This document shows positions 9,024 through 18,089 of a stretch of 64,000 nucleotides of DNA, piece after piece. Under the pieces are notes generated by a model. The model had not been told where the DNA came from. It made no database searches and was given only the letters and a program-made list of their open reading frames with translations. This DNA is from a bacterium (GTDB lineage: Bacteria > Actinomycetota > Acidimicrobiia > Spongiisociales > ZC4RG35). The DNA lies in assembly GCA_028823995.1 (NCBI GenBank), contig JAPPFD010000040.1, positions 124,001 through 188,000 on the forward strand, written 5' to 3'. Position numbers and translations under genes: made by a program. Positions within the stretch are counted from its first letter, which is position 1; the number at the start of each line of letters is the position of its first letter.

Positions 9024-9662
9024 ATGGAGGTCTTGGCGGCGGTTCCTGTTAGGCAGGCCATTTCCCCTAAGTCCCGACTGGCGACGGTTCTCTCGCCCCG
9101 GGCCCGGCGCCTCCTGAGCTTGGAGATGGCCGCCAGGGTCGTGGGCGCCATCGAGGAGGTCGGCGCCCGACCATTGGTGCTGGCCGCCGACCAGGTGGTC
9201 ATGGAGTGGGCCTGCGAGCGTGGCTGGGAGGGGATCCCGGACCGGGCGCCGTCTTTGAATGCGGCCGCCGCCGGGGCCGTGGCGGAGGCGACAAGACGGA
9301 AGGCGGGGTGGATGATCGTTCATGCCGACCTCCCGCTGTTGACCGCCGCCGACCTGCGCGACAGTCTGGCCGCGGTGAGTTTGGGAAGCTGGGTGTTGGC
9401 TCCCTCCTCGGACGGCGGCACGTCCCTGATAGGAGGATCGGGTGATCCTCACTTCGACTTCGCCTACGGAGAGGGAAGTTTCCACCGGCATCTGGCCCGG
9501 CTCCGCCGGCGGTCCCCGAGGGTTGTCTTCCGGCCCGGTCTGGCCTTGGATCTCGACCGTCCCTCCGATCTGCAGGCGGCCCTGTCCCATCCGCGCGGCC
9601 GGTGGCTAGCGGACTGGGTCACGGAGGTGGAGAGGTGCCCAGGCACGCCCGGTGAGGGTTGA
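9024..9662 (+). CDS. cofC: 2-phospho-L-lactate (or PEP) guanylyltransferase, CofC/FbiD
   Basis: CofC/FbiD makes the guanylylated three-carbon phosphate precursor of coenzyme F420. The 212-residue protein shows the family features: PKSRLATVLSPRARRLL near the start (nucleotide binding), VHADLPLLTAADL around residues 97-109, SSDGGTSLIGG around 130, and GPG-like EGSFHRHLARLRR followed by GLALDLDRPSDLQAAL. This indicates an F420-producing organism. In mycobacteria the substrate is phosphoenolpyruvate; in methanogens it is 2-phospholactate. The other cof/fbi genes are not in the window. Confidence 0.87.
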   Translation: MEVLAAVPVRQAISPKSRLATVLSPRARRLLSLEMAARVVGAIEEVGARPLVLAADQVVMEWACERGWEGIPDRAPSLNAAAAGAVAEATRRKAGWMIVHADLPLLTAADLRDSLAAVSLGSWVLAPSSDGGTSLIGGSGDPHFDFAYGEGSFHRHLARLRRRSPRVVFRPGLALDLDRPSDLQAALSHPRGRWLADWVTEVERCPGTPGEG

Positions 9663-9806
9663 AGTAAGCTCTTATGAGCGACTTGGCAAGGGTATCCAAA
9701 CGGGTAGCAGCAGGCCGCGCCGCCTCGGCGGAGGCAGGCCGGCAACCATGCTCGAAAGCCATCGAGAACGCGAAATCGTCAGCCGACTGACAGGGGAATC
9801 ATCGAG

Positions 9807-10535
9807 GTGAGCGAGCAGTTGCCTACTCCGGACCGGGCGCTGACGATCGGCGCTCATCCCGACGATGCCGAGTTCGGGGCGGGAGGTGTTCTCTCCAAGT
9901 GGTCCGACAGAGGGTGCGAGGCCTCGATGCTGGTGATAACCGACGGATCGAAGGGGAGTTGGGACCCGGCCGCGGATCAGGACGATCTGGTGGAGACCCG
10001 GCGCGCCGAGCAGCACCGGTCGGCGTCCGTCCTGGGCATAACCGGGGAGGTGGTGATGTTGGGCCGGGTGGACGGGGAGTTGGAGTACGGCATGGAGCTT
10101 CGGGAGACGCTGTGCTGGTGGATCAGGCGGTTGCGTCCCAACGTGGTGATCACCCATGACCCTTGGAAGCGCTACATGCTGCATCCCGACCATCGGGTGA
10201 CGGGTTGGGCAGCTACCGACGGGGTGATCGCCGCTCGAGACCATCTCTTCTTCCCGGCCCAGTTGGGCTCAGGGATAGGAAAGCACCGGCCGGACGCGGT
10301 GCTCTACTGGCAGGCGGACGAGGTCGACCATCGGGAGGACATCACAGGGTATGTGGATCGGAAGGTCGCCGCCCTCCTGTGCCACTCCAGCCAAACCCAG
10401 ACCACAATGGACGATGCGGGAGCGTCCGCCGCGCACCGTGAGAGGTTTGCGGCCAGGATCACCCAGCGAGCCGTGGAGGTCGGAAAACCGGCGGGTCTCG
10501 CCGCGGCGGAGGCCTTCAAGCTCGTCGTGCCCTGA
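9807..10535 (+). CDS. PIG-L / LmbE-like deacetylase
   Basis: A 242-residue zinc-dependent N-deacetylase of the family that includes MshB. The metal-binding motif AHPDDAEFGAGG sits at residues 14-25, and the second metal ligand region THDPWKRYMLHPDHR is near 119-133. Family members remove acetyl groups from GlcNAc-type sugars or conjugates; the substrate here is unknown. GTG 9807 follows GAGG closely. It ends two bases before the glycerate kinase start, so the two are surely co-transcribed. MshB function for mycothiol is possible but not shown by sequence alone. Confidence 0.82.
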   Translation: MSEQLPTPDRALTIGAHPDDAEFGAGGVLSKWSDRGCEASMLVITDGSKGSWDPAADQDDLVETRRAEQHRSASVLGITGEVVMLGRVDGELEYGMELRETLCWWIRRLRPNVVITHDPWKRYMLHPDHRVTGWAATDGVIAARDHLFFPAQLGSGIGKHRPDAVLYWQADEVDHREDITGYVDRKVAALLCHSSQTQTTMDDAGASAAHRERFAARITQRAVEVGKPAGLAAAEAFKLVVP

Positions 10536-10537
10536 GG

Positions 10538-11806
10538 ATGACGAACCGGTCCGTTCGAGGGGCGTTTCTGGCCGCCTACCGGGCGGCCCTCCGCTCGGTG
10601 GATCCCTGCGTTGTCATCGAGAGGCACCTGTCCGGTTCGGGGGATCGGCTGCAAGTGGGAGGCCACACGGTCGAAGCCAGGCGGGGAGTGCGGATCCTGG
10701 CGGTGGGGAAGGCGGCGCACGGCATGGCCCGCGGAGCCGCCGGGTTTCTGTCCTCCCGCCTGGTGGGCGGCTTGATCATCTCCGATCACCACCGGCCCTC
10801 TCCCCATCCCCTGTTGAAGGTGATGGTGGGAGACCATCCTTATCCGGGCCGGGCCAGCCTGGCGGCGGGGCGGGCAGCCCTTTCTCTGGCCGCGGAGGGC
10901 CATCCCGATGAGTTGCTTCTGGCGCTGGTGTCGGGCGGTGGGTCGTCCCTGATGGAAGTCCCCGCCCCGGGGATCACCTTCGATGACCTGACGGCCGCGG
11001 GTCGGGCGCTGGTGACCGGGGGAGTCCCGATCTCGGAGATGAACGTTGTCCGACGGCATCTCTCTTCCATTAAGAACGGGGGGATAGCCCGGGTGGCCGG
11101 TGGTCGACCCCTGGCCACCCTGCTCATCTCCGATGTGGTGGACGGTCCCGCCTCGGCGGTGGCCTCCGGTCCCACGCTGGCGGACGGAACCACTCCCGAG
11201 GATGCCCGGACGGTGCTGGCCGATTACCGGCTGTCCCAGAGGGTGCCGCCCTCCGTGACGGCTTATCTCGAGTCCTCCCGGCCGGTGGCCCCTCCTTCGG
11301 CCCGGCACCCCCACCGGGTGATAGCCGACGGGATGGAAGCGGCGCGGGCCGCCCGCGTCGAACTGGGGGCCCGCGGGATCCCGGCGGAGACGGTGACGCC
11401 CCCGGTTGTGGGAGAGGCGGAGGCAGCCGCTCGGCAGGTGATGGAAACCGCCGTGGCGGACCAGGTGAGCGTTTACTGGGGGGAGACCACGGTGAGGATC
11501 GACGTCTCCTCGCCGGGACGGGGAGGGCGGAACCAGCACGCCGCCCTGGTGGTCGCCGGGAGGCTGGCCGAGCGGGGACGAGGGGTCTTCGGAGGCTTCG
11601 CCACCGATGGCGTGGACGGGGAGAGCGACGCCGCAGGGGGCTTGGTGGACTCGGGGACCATTGAGCGGGGCAGAGCCTCCGGCCTGGATTGGCGGGAACA
11701 CCTCCGTCGCTACGACTCCTCTTCCTTCCTGGCCTCGTCGGGTGACCTGGTTGTCACCGGACCAACCGGCGTCAACGTGGGCGACCTGTGGTTGGTGGCG
11801 GGATGA
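10538..11806 (+). CDS. Glycerate 2-kinase, MOFRL family
   Basis: A 422-residue kinase of the GckA/TtuD class that phosphorylates D-glycerate to 2-phosphoglycerate. Visible landmarks are RILAVGKAAHGMARGA (about 50-65), LALVSGGGSSLMEVPAPG (about 129-146), the Asn/Arg-rich AEMNVVRRHLS-like stretch (SEMNVVRRHLSSIKNGG) and the C-terminal MOFRL motif region SSPGRGGRNQHAALV with FATDGVDGESDAAGG. The ATG at 10538 follows the deacetylase stop by two bases. It may feed glycerate from photorespiration-like or tartronate pathways into glycolysis. Confidence 0.88.
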   Translation: MTNRSVRGAFLAAYRAALRSVDPCVVIERHLSGSGDRLQVGGHTVEARRGVRILAVGKAAHGMARGAAGFLSSRLVGGLIISDHHRPSPHPLLKVMVGDHPYPGRASLAAGRAALSLAAEGHPDELLLALVSGGGSSLMEVPAPGITFDDLTAAGRALVTGGVPISEMNVVRRHLSSIKNGGIARVAGGRPLATLLISDVVDGPASAVASGPTLADGTTPEDARTVLADYRLSQRVPPSVTAYLESSRPVAPPSARHPHRVIADGMEAARAARVELGARGIPAETVTPPVVGEAEAAARQVMETAVADQVSVYWGETTVRIDVSSPGRGGRNQHAALVVAGRLAERGRGVFGGFATDGVDGESDAAGGLVDSGTIERGRASGLDWREHLRRYDSSSFLASSGDLVVTGPTGVNVGDLWLVAG

Positions 11807-11849
11807 GCAGGGACGACCGGTCGGAGCCAGGGCGTAAGATGGGGCTGAG

Positions 11850-13145
11850 ATGAGGCATCACCGGTCAGCGGAGCTTTTCGAGCGGGCCAAAAGAGTGCTG
11901 GCCGGAGGGGTTTCCAGCCAATTCCGGTCGCACGACCATCCCCATCCCATGTTCTATGAGTCGGGTCGGGGAAGCCGGATCACCGACGTGGATGGCAACA
12001 CGTTCCTGGACTTCACGCTCAGCCAGGGTCCCCTGATTCTCGGCCACTCCCGGCCTGAGGTGGTGGAGGCTGTGGCCAGGGCGACCGCCTCCGGGCAGAT
12101 CTTCGCCGGACAGCACCTTGCCGAGGTGGAGTTGGCCGAGACTGTCGGGCGGTTGGTCCCCTGCGCCGACCTGGTGCGGTTCAGCCTGAGCGGCTCGGAG
12201 GCGGTGCACGCCGCCATCCGGGCGGCGCGGGTGCACACCGGGAGGGAGCGCTTCCTGAAGTTCGAGGGCCACTATCACGGCTGGTTCGACAATGTGGCGG
12301 TGAGTGTCTCCGCTCCTTCTGCGGACGCGCTCGGTTCCCGGCTGCGCCCACGGCCCCTGCCCTGGACGGAAGGCCGTCCGATCTCCTCGGATGCCGAAGT
12401 GACCACTGCCTGCTGGAATGACCTGGACGCCGTGGAGAGAGCCCTGGCCTCCGATCCGGACGGAATAGCAGCGGTGATCACCGAACCGGTGATGTGCAAC
12501 AGCGGCTGCATCCTTCCCGCCAAGGGTTTTCTCGAGGGCCTGCGGTCTCTTTGCTCCTTCTATGGAGCGCTGCTGATCTTCGATGAGGTCATCACCGGAT
12601 TCCGGCTGGGAATGGCCGGAGCCCAAGGGCATTTCGGGGTGGTTCCCGATCTTGCCACCTTCGGCAAGGCCATGGCCAACGGGTTCCCGATCAGCGCACT
12701 GGCCGGGAGGGCGGATGTCATGACGCACGTTGCGGAGGGGAGGGCGCTGCATGCCGGGACCATGAACACCTCGAATCCGACTGTGGCGGCTGCAGCGGCC
12801 ACCCTGGCCATCCTGGAGACAGAAAGGGTCCATGAACACCTTTACCTCCTGGGCGCCGAGCTCATGGAGGGTCTTCGGCGGGTCTCCATGGAGGCGGGGC
12901 AGCCCCTGCGAGTGGAGGGTCCCGGCCCCATGTTCCACGCCGGATTCACGGCCGCCGAGCGAATCCGGGACTACCGGGACACCCTTTCCTACGACACGGC
13001 CCGCTACGGGCGCTTCGTGGCAGGGATGCACCGGCGGGGCATAAGATTGATCGGAAGGGGTCTCTGGTACCTGTCGGCGGCTCATACCACAGACGATGTG
13101 GATACGGCCCTCGCCGCGGCAGCCGAGGCGCTCTTGGAGATCTGA
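11850..13145 (+). CDS. Class III aminotransferase, glutamate-1-semialdehyde aminomutase-like
   Basis: A 431-residue PLP enzyme. The PLP lysine is Lys273 in LATFGKAMANGFPISAL and the ring-nitrogen aspartate is Asp245 in IFDEVITGFR. The N-terminal part (RVLAGGVSSQFRSHDHPHP, GHSRPEVVEAV, SGSEAVHAAIRAAR) matches the HemL branch of class III enzymes. Not every member of this branch makes 5-aminolevulinate; many act on amino ketones in catabolic or secondary pathways, and no heme gene is nearby, so I do not assign hemL. Its place between a glycerate kinase and a methyltransferase supports a non-heme role. Confidence 0.85.
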   Translation: MRHHRSAELFERAKRVLAGGVSSQFRSHDHPHPMFYESGRGSRITDVDGNTFLDFTLSQGPLILGHSRPEVVEAVARATASGQIFAGQHLAEVELAETVGRLVPCADLVRFSLSGSEAVHAAIRAARVHTGRERFLKFEGHYHGWFDNVAVSVSAPSADALGSRLRPRPLPWTEGRPISSDAEVTTACWNDLDAVERALASDPDGIAAVITEPVMCNSGCILPAKGFLEGLRSLCSFYGALLIFDEVITGFRLGMAGAQGHFGVVPDLATFGKAMANGFPISALAGRADVMTHVAEGRALHAGTMNTSNPTVAAAAATLAILETERVHEHLYLLGAELMEGLRRVSMEAGQPLRVEGPGPMFHAGFTAAERIRDYRDTLSYDTARYGRFVAGMHRRGIRLIGRGLWYLSAAHTTDDVDTALAAAAEALLEI

Positions 13146-13164
13146 GAACCACGGAGGCTGGCGA

Positions 13165-13902
13165 ATGGCACCCGAGAAGGAATTGGAAGGGCAGGCGGAG
13201 AGCGCCGAGAACCCGGGTCATCATGGCTCGGGGCATCATCACGGGCATGAACACGAGGGATGGTGGCACCAGGTCCGGTACCTGCGCCACGCCCCCCAAC
13301 TCTGGACGTCACCCGTCAACGAGGCGGTTGTGGGTTTGATCGACCCGGGCGAGGGGGAGACGATGCTGGACGTGGGAGCGGGAATGGGTCCGGCGGTCCT
13401 GGCCGCCGCCCGCAGGGTGGGCGAGGGAAGGGTCTTTGCTCTGGACCCTTCACCGCTGATGAGAGGGATCATGAGGTTTCGCCGCCGGAAGGCCGGATTG
13501 GCGGACCGCCTGTCGATCAAGAAGGGCAAGGCCGAGGAGATCCCCCTCGAAGACGCCTCCGTGAACGGCGCCTGGTCCATCAACTGCGTTCACCACTGGG
13601 GAGATGACGAGGTTGCATGCACGGAGTTGGGGCGGGTGATGAAGCCGGACGGTCGGCTTCTGCTCCTGGATGAGCAATTCAGCGATCCCGCCCATCCCCG
13701 GCACGACTCCTACGACGACAGCCGGCACGGTGAGCCGGGGTTCTTCCACGAGATAGACACCGATCGCCTAGGTGGGCTGTTGGAGAAGGCCGGCTTCCGG
13801 ATCGAACGCGCCGGGGATGAACTGTTGGATGGGGTCCCGGTCAGGCTGATCCACGCCGTTCGCCTCCCGGGTCGGCCCGGATCGTCGTCACCGGTGGGAT
13901 AG
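13165..13902 (+). CDS. SAM-dependent class I methyltransferase with His-rich N-terminus
   Basis: A 245-residue protein with a Rossmann methyltransferase core. The SAM-binding glycine loop LDVGAGMGPAVLAAA lies near residues 66-80, the acidic motif II FALDPSPLMRG near 90-100, and the post-motif segment GAWSINCVHHWGD near 130. ATG 13165 is preceded by GGAGG, which favours it over longer frames. The first 35 residues include HHGSGHHHGHEH, a strongly metal-binding-looking stretch not typical of the family. Substrate unknown; it follows the aminotransferase by 19 bases. Confidence 0.82.
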   Translation: MAPEKELEGQAESAENPGHHGSGHHHGHEHEGWWHQVRYLRHAPQLWTSPVNEAVVGLIDPGEGETMLDVGAGMGPAVLAAARRVGEGRVFALDPSPLMRGIMRFRRRKAGLADRLSIKKGKAEEIPLEDASVNGAWSINCVHHWGDDEVACTELGRVMKPDGRLLLLDEQFSDPAHPRHDSYDDSRHGEPGFFHEIDTDRLGGLLEKAGFRIERAGDELLDGVPVRLIHAVRLPGRPGSSSPVG

Positions 13903-13935
13903 CTCGCCTGGCGCCGGGCCTCCCGAGGAGCGCGG

Positions 13936-15522
13936 TTGGGTTTGCCTGAACGGCGGGTACTGGTCCCCCATGAGGGGATGACTTACGAGTCCCTGGTGGA
14001 AAGTTTCCGGTGGGAGATCCCTGGCCGGTTCAATCTGGGAGCGGCATGCGCCGACCAACAGGATCCCGACGCCTTGGCGTTGGTGGCGGAGCGTCGGCCG
14101 GGGAGGATCTCCCGGCGCACTTTCGGGGAGTTGGCCGATCGTTCGGATCGGCTCGCTCGTGGTCTGGCCGAACAGGGGATCGGACGGGGAGATCGGGTGG
14201 GGATCGTGGCGCCGCAATCGGTCGAGGTCGGCCTGGCTCATCTCGCTCTGTGGAAACTGGGCGCCGTGTCGCTCCCGCTCGCCTCCCTGTTCGGCCCGGA
14301 CGCCATTTCCTACCGTCTCTCCGATTCGGGCGCAAAGGCGGCCATCGTCCACCCGGCGAACCGGGCGAAGGTGCACGAGGCGGCGCCCCGCCTGCCGGTG
14401 ATCGAAACGGGCGCGGAGTTCGACGCCCTCTGCTCCGGCCCGGCTCTTGATCTGGCGCTGGACACCGCGGCAGAGGATCCCGCCTATCTCATATACACCT
14501 CCGGCACCACCGGGCCGCCCAAAGGTGCGCTCCATGCCCACCGCTCCCTCTTCGGGCATCTGCCTGCTTTCGAGTGTTACTACGAGTTAGCTCCCCGCCC
14601 CGGCGATCTGATCTGGACGCCGGCCGACTGGGCGTGGATGGGCGGTCTGATGGATGTGCTGATCCCTGCCTGGTACTACGGCATCGCTGTGCTAACCGTC
14701 GAGGACGATTTCGATCCCGCCGGCTCCTTCCATCTGATGGCGGAGCACGGGGTGACCCTCGCCTTCCTCCCGCCCACCGCCCTGAAGATGATGCGTGCGT
14801 CGGGCGCCGCCCGTTCCGATCTGTCGCTCCGGGCCATCTTCACCGCAGGTGAGCCGCTGGGGTCCGAGATGCTGGATTGGGCGGAGCAGACCCTCGGATG
14901 CCCCATCAACGAGGGCTATGGACAGACCGAGGCCAACCTGGTGGTGGGCAACTGCGCATCGGTCTGGCCGGTGCGGCCCGGGTCGATGGGTCGGGCGATC
15001 CCCGGCCATGAGGTGGTGGTCCAGGACGAGGGCGGGAACCGGCTTCTTGGTGAGGAGGGGGAGATATGCGTGCGCGCCCCCGATCCGGTGATGATGCTCG
15101 GCTACTGGAACCGACCGAAGGCCACGGCCGAGAAATACCGGGACGGGTGGCTTCTCACCGGCGATCTGGGGATCGAGGACTCCGACGGCTACCTGTGGTT
15201 CGGCAGCCGGAAGGACGATGTGATCACCTCAATGGGGTACCGGATCGGTCCGGGAGAGATCGAGGAGTGCCTCATGGGCCACCCGGCGGTAGCGATGTGC
15301 GCGGTGGTGGGGGTTCCCGACGAGATCCGGGGTCATGTGCCGGCAGCCTTCGTGGTTCTCCGCTCGGGCACTGAACCCTCGGAGGGCTTGGCGGCGGACC
15401 TTCAGGAGCATGTCCGCACCCGGCTGGCCGCCCACGAGACCCCTCGTCAGGTGACCTTTCTCGACGAGCTTCCCCGGACCACAACCGGCAAGATCATGCG
15501 CCGGGCCCTTCGTCCCTCCTGA
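13936..15522 (+). CDS. AMP-forming acyl-CoA synthetase
   Basis: A 528-residue ATP-dependent acid:CoA ligase of the ANL superfamily, probably acetyl/medium-chain type. The ATP-binding motif AYLIYTSGTTGPPKGALH is near residues 182-200, the A5 motif EGYGQTEANLVVGN near 325, the hinge region GWLLTGDLG near 405, and the catalytic lysine is in TTTGKIMRRAL at the end. Both the adenylation and thioesterification parts are complete. TTG 13936 has GAGGAG five bases upstream; ATG 13978 is an alternative. The acid substrate is not known. Confidence 0.87.
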   Translation: MGLPERRVLVPHEGMTYESLVESFRWEIPGRFNLGAACADQQDPDALALVAERRPGRISRRTFGELADRSDRLARGLAEQGIGRGDRVGIVAPQSVEVGLAHLALWKLGAVSLPLASLFGPDAISYRLSDSGAKAAIVHPANRAKVHEAAPRLPVIETGAEFDALCSGPALDLALDTAAEDPAYLIYTSGTTGPPKGALHAHRSLFGHLPAFECYYELAPRPGDLIWTPADWAWMGGLMDVLIPAWYYGIAVLTVEDDFDPAGSFHLMAEHGVTLAFLPPTALKMMRASGAARSDLSLRAIFTAGEPLGSEMLDWAEQTLGCPINEGYGQTEANLVVGNCASVWPVRPGSMGRAIPGHEVVVQDEGGNRLLGEEGEICVRAPDPVMMLGYWNRPKATAEKYRDGWLLTGDLGIEDSDGYLWFGSRKDDVITSMGYRIGPGEIEECLMGHPAVAMCAVVGVPDEIRGHVPAAFVVLRSGTEPSEGLAADLQEHVRTRLAAHETPRQVTFLDELPRTTTGKIMRRALRPS

Positions 15523-15601
15523 GGAGTGGCAGCCTCGCCCGGTTGACAAGACGGGAAGGACGTCACATAGTCGCAGCACCCCTGTCCGGGAGCCCGGCGA
15601 C

Positions 15602-16153
15602 TCAAAGGCTGACCGGACCTGGCCGCAGCACCTTCGGATCGCGGTCGGCCAACGCCTCGATGACCGTGGAGGCGACGCCTCCCGGGCACTCGCCCGGCAG
15701 ATAGAGTTCTATCCGGTCACCGAAGATGTCTTGGGCTTCCAGGTGCGAGTGGGCCGGGGAATCCCCCGACCGGTTGGCGGATGTCACGGCGAGTGCGCCG
15801 CACAGGTTGAGCAGTTCCAGGGCGACCGGATGATCCGGCATCCGGAGTCCCACGGTCTTCGGGCCGCTGTTCACCGCAGAGCCTCGGGTAGTGAGAACCA
15901 ACGTCAGCGGGCCGGGCCAGTGAGCATCGGCCAACTCGCGAGCGACTGGCGGAAACACGGCCATTTGCAGGGCGTCGGCCACGGATCCCACCAGCACGGC
16001 GATCGCCTTCTCCGGAGGGCGTCCCTTCACCTCGAATAACGCCCGCTGGGCCGGGAGATGGGCGGCAAGCCCGTAGACGGTGTCGGTGGGTATTCCCACC
16101 ACCCTCCCTTCGGCGAGCAGTTGGCGGGCGCGGCCCAGCAGGGGGTTGGTCAC
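15602..16153 (-). CDS. tsaC: L-threonylcarbamoyladenylate synthase (TsaC/YrdC/Sua5)
   Basis: The enzyme makes threonylcarbamoyl-AMP from threonine, bicarbonate and ATP for t6A37 tRNA modification. The YrdC core is complete: VVGIPTDTVYGLAAHL near residues 15-30, KGRPPEKAIAVLVGS near 43-57, WPGPLTLVL near 83, and TSANRSGDSPAHS near 130. I choose GTG 16153, whose GTGA overlaps the prmC stop, over GTG 16174. It is the last gene of the translation-factor run prfA-prmC-tsaC, a typical actinobacterial order. Confidence 0.9.
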   Translation of the reverse strand: MTNPLLGRARQLLAEGRVVGIPTDTVYGLAAHLPAQRALFEVKGRPPEKAIAVLVGSVADALQMAVFPPVARELADAHWPGPLTLVLTTRGSAVNSGPKTVGLRMPDHPVALELLNLCGALAVTSANRSGDSPAHSHLEAQDIFGDRIELYLPGECPGGVASTVIEALADRDPKVLRPGPVSL

Positions 16154-16998
16154 GATCCGACCGGGCCTCCCCACACGAAGCGGGATCGTCCGGCCAGGTC
16201 GCGGTGCATCCTGGCGGCGACGCCCCCGGCCATAAATGCCTCCAGCACCTCAGCGGCCTGGCCTTGGCCGACTTCAACGGCCACCGTCCCGGATGGCCTC
16301 AGCCAATCGCAGACCTCGGCAGCCAGCCTCTCCAGTATCTCGGTGCCCCGCGGCCCGGCCACCAGCGCCGGGTAGGGCTCGGCTCTCACCTCGGCGGGAA
16401 GGCCAGGCCACTCCGACTCCGCAACGTAGGGCGGATTGGAGACCACTATGTCCACCTCGCCCCGCAAGGAACCAGGCATGGCGTCGAACAGGTCGCCTTC
16501 CCGCAACTCGATCCGGTCGGCCACCCAGCGGTTGGCCCTGACGTTCTCCCGGGCCAATTCCAAGGCCTCGGGACAGAGTTCGGTGGCCACCACCCTCGAC
16601 CGGGGGTAAGTGTGGGCCAGCGCCAGCGCCAGAGCGCCCGAGCCGGTCCCGATGTCCGCTATCACCGATGGCACGGAGGCAGGGACCAACCGGGTGACCA
16701 GTTCCCACAGCTGCTCCGTCTCGGGTCTGGGTATCAGCGCCCTCTCGTCCACGGCCACTCGTATCGGGCCAAAGTCCACGTACCCCTCCAGGTATTGGAG
16801 CGGGACTCCCGATTGGCGTTTTCTGATCAGCGTCTCGGTCGCAGCCGCGATCGTTGGGGGCAGGGGCCGGTCGGCCTCCACCTGGTCGTCGGTGAGAGTC
16901 TCGATCAAGCGCCGCACCTCGTGGTAGGGAAGCCGACTGCGCCGGGAGATCTGCAGGGGTGACGGCGCCAGGGAAACCATCGGGGTCGAGTTGGTCAC
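16150..16998 (-). CDS. prmC: Release factor glutamine N5-methyltransferase PrmC
   Basis: PrmC methylates the glutamine of the GGQ motif in release factors, here presumably the product of the adjacent prfA. The 282-residue protein has the N-terminal helical domain, the SAM loop VIADIGTGSGALALALA (about 118-134) and the catalytic NPPY motif in DIVVSNPPYVAE (about 187-198). Its GTG start at 16998 overlaps the prfA stop by four bases (GTGA), so the enzyme and its substrate are translationally coupled. Confidence 0.93.
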   Translation of the reverse strand: MTNSTPMVSLAPSPLQISRRSRLPYHEVRRLIETLTDDQVEADRPLPPTIAAATETLIRKRQSGVPLQYLEGYVDFGPIRVAVDERALIPRPETEQLWELVTRLVPASVPSVIADIGTGSGALALALAHTYPRSRVVATELCPEALELARENVRANRWVADRIELREGDLFDAMPGSLRGEVDIVVSNPPYVAESEWPGLPAEVRAEPYPALVAGPRGTEILERLAAEVCDWLRPSGTVAVEVGQGQAAEVLEAFMAGGVAARMHRDLAGRSRFVWGGPVGS

Positions 16999-18089
16999 TC
17001 CGAGGGCGGCGCCGAGAGTGAGGAGACCAGTCTTTCGGACCGGTCCCGGGCCGCCAACTCGCCGGTCATCTGGTCGATCTCCCCTTCAAGCACCTTGTCG
17101 AGCGACTTCAGGGTCAGCCCGATGCGATGGTCGGTTACGCGGTTCTCCCGGAAGTTGTAGGTGCGGATCTTCTCCGATCGGTCGCCACCCCCCACCTGGG
17201 ACCTTCTCTGGCCGGCGATGCCGGCTTGGCGGCGCTCTATCTCCAACTGGTACAGGCGGGCGCGCAGCACGCGGAAGGCCTTTTCCTTGTTCTGGAACTG
17301 ACTCTTCTGATCCTGGCAACTCACCACCAGACCGGTGGGGAGATGGGTGATGCGGACCGCCGAATCCGTGGTGTTGACCGACTGGCCGCCGGGCCCGGAC
17401 GAGCGGAACACGTCCACCCGGACTTCATCGGGGCTCACCTCCACCTCCACCTCGTCGGCCTCCGGCAAGACGGCAACGGTGGCCGTGGAGGTGTGGACCC
17501 GCCCCTGTGACTCGGTCTTGGGCACCCGCTGCACACGGTGCACGCCGCCTTCATAGCGAAGCATTCCATACGATCCGCGACCCTTGACGGCGAAGGAGAC
17601 TTTGCTGTATCCGCCCACTCCAGAGGGAGAGGCGTCCATCTCCTCCGTCCGCAGACCGTGCCGGTCGGCGAACTTCTGGTACATCCGAAGCAGATCACCG
17701 GCCCAGATGGCGGCTTCGTCGCCTCCGGCCGCCGCCCTGATCTCCAGGATCACGTCCCGATGGTCGTCGGGGTCGGCGGGGACCATGAGGATCTCCAACT
17801 CCTTCTCCAGGCACACGGCGTCGCGACGCCGTTCCTCGGCCATCTCCAGCAGTTCGTCGCGGAGCCCCGGGTCGGACTGGGCCAACTCCTCCGCCTCCCC
17901 GGCCTCCTCCACTGCTGCCAGCCAGGCGCGGGCGGTCTTCACGATCGGCCAAAGCTCCGCCCGGCGCCGGCCCGCTTCGGCCAGCCGCCGGTGGTCGGAG
18001 ATGACATCCGGCTGCGCCATGGACCTCTCCACCTCGGCCAACTGCCGCTCCAACACGGGGATGCGCTCCCGCCAAACCGGATCGGTCAT
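16995..18089 (-). CDS. prfA: Peptide chain release factor 1
   Basis: RF1 ends translation at UAA and UAG. The 364-residue protein has the GGQ motif in SSGPGGQSVNTTDSAVRI (about 240), whose Gln is the PrmC target, and a codon-recognition region with the PxT-like tripeptide context SYGMLRYEGGVHRVQRVPKTES. ATG 18089 gives the normal length; a longer frame in from 18260 is only the shadow of the neighbouring gene. The start overlaps the end of the DUF1385 gene by four bases. Confidence 0.95.
   Translation of the reverse strand: MTDPVWRERIPVLERQLAEVERSMAQPDVISDHRRLAEAGRRRAELWPIVKTARAWLAAVEEAGEAEELAQSDPGLRDELLEMAEERRRDAVCLEKELEILMVPADPDDHRDVILEIRAAAGGDEAAIWAGDLLRMYQKFADRHGLRTEEMDASPSGVGGYSKVSFAVKGRGSYGMLRYEGGVHRVQRVPKTESQGRVHTSTATVAVLPEADEVEVEVSPDEVRVDVFRSSGPGGQSVNTTDSAVRITHLPTGLVVSCQDQKSQFQNKEKAFRVLRARLYQLEIERRQAGIAGQRRSQVGGGDRSEKIRTYNFRENRVTDHRIGLTLKSLDKVLEGEIDQMTGELAARDRSERLVSSLSAPPSE

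Noticed and set aside
9674-9790. A 38-residue peptide (starting MSDLARVSKR) between cofC and the deacetylase gene
   Set aside because: There is a possible leaderless -10 (TAAGCT), but no ribosome site and no homologue I can name. Conservation in relatives would be needed to call it.
10304-11701. A 465-codon open frame opposite the deacetylase and glycerate kinase genes
   Set aside because: It is low in recognisable motifs, rich in Gly/Arg/Pro/His and mirrors two well-recognised genes. Such long antisense frames are expected in GC-rich DNA.
11850-13145. hemL (heme biosynthesis)
   Set aside because: The family fits, but this branch has many other functions and no heme gene is nearby.
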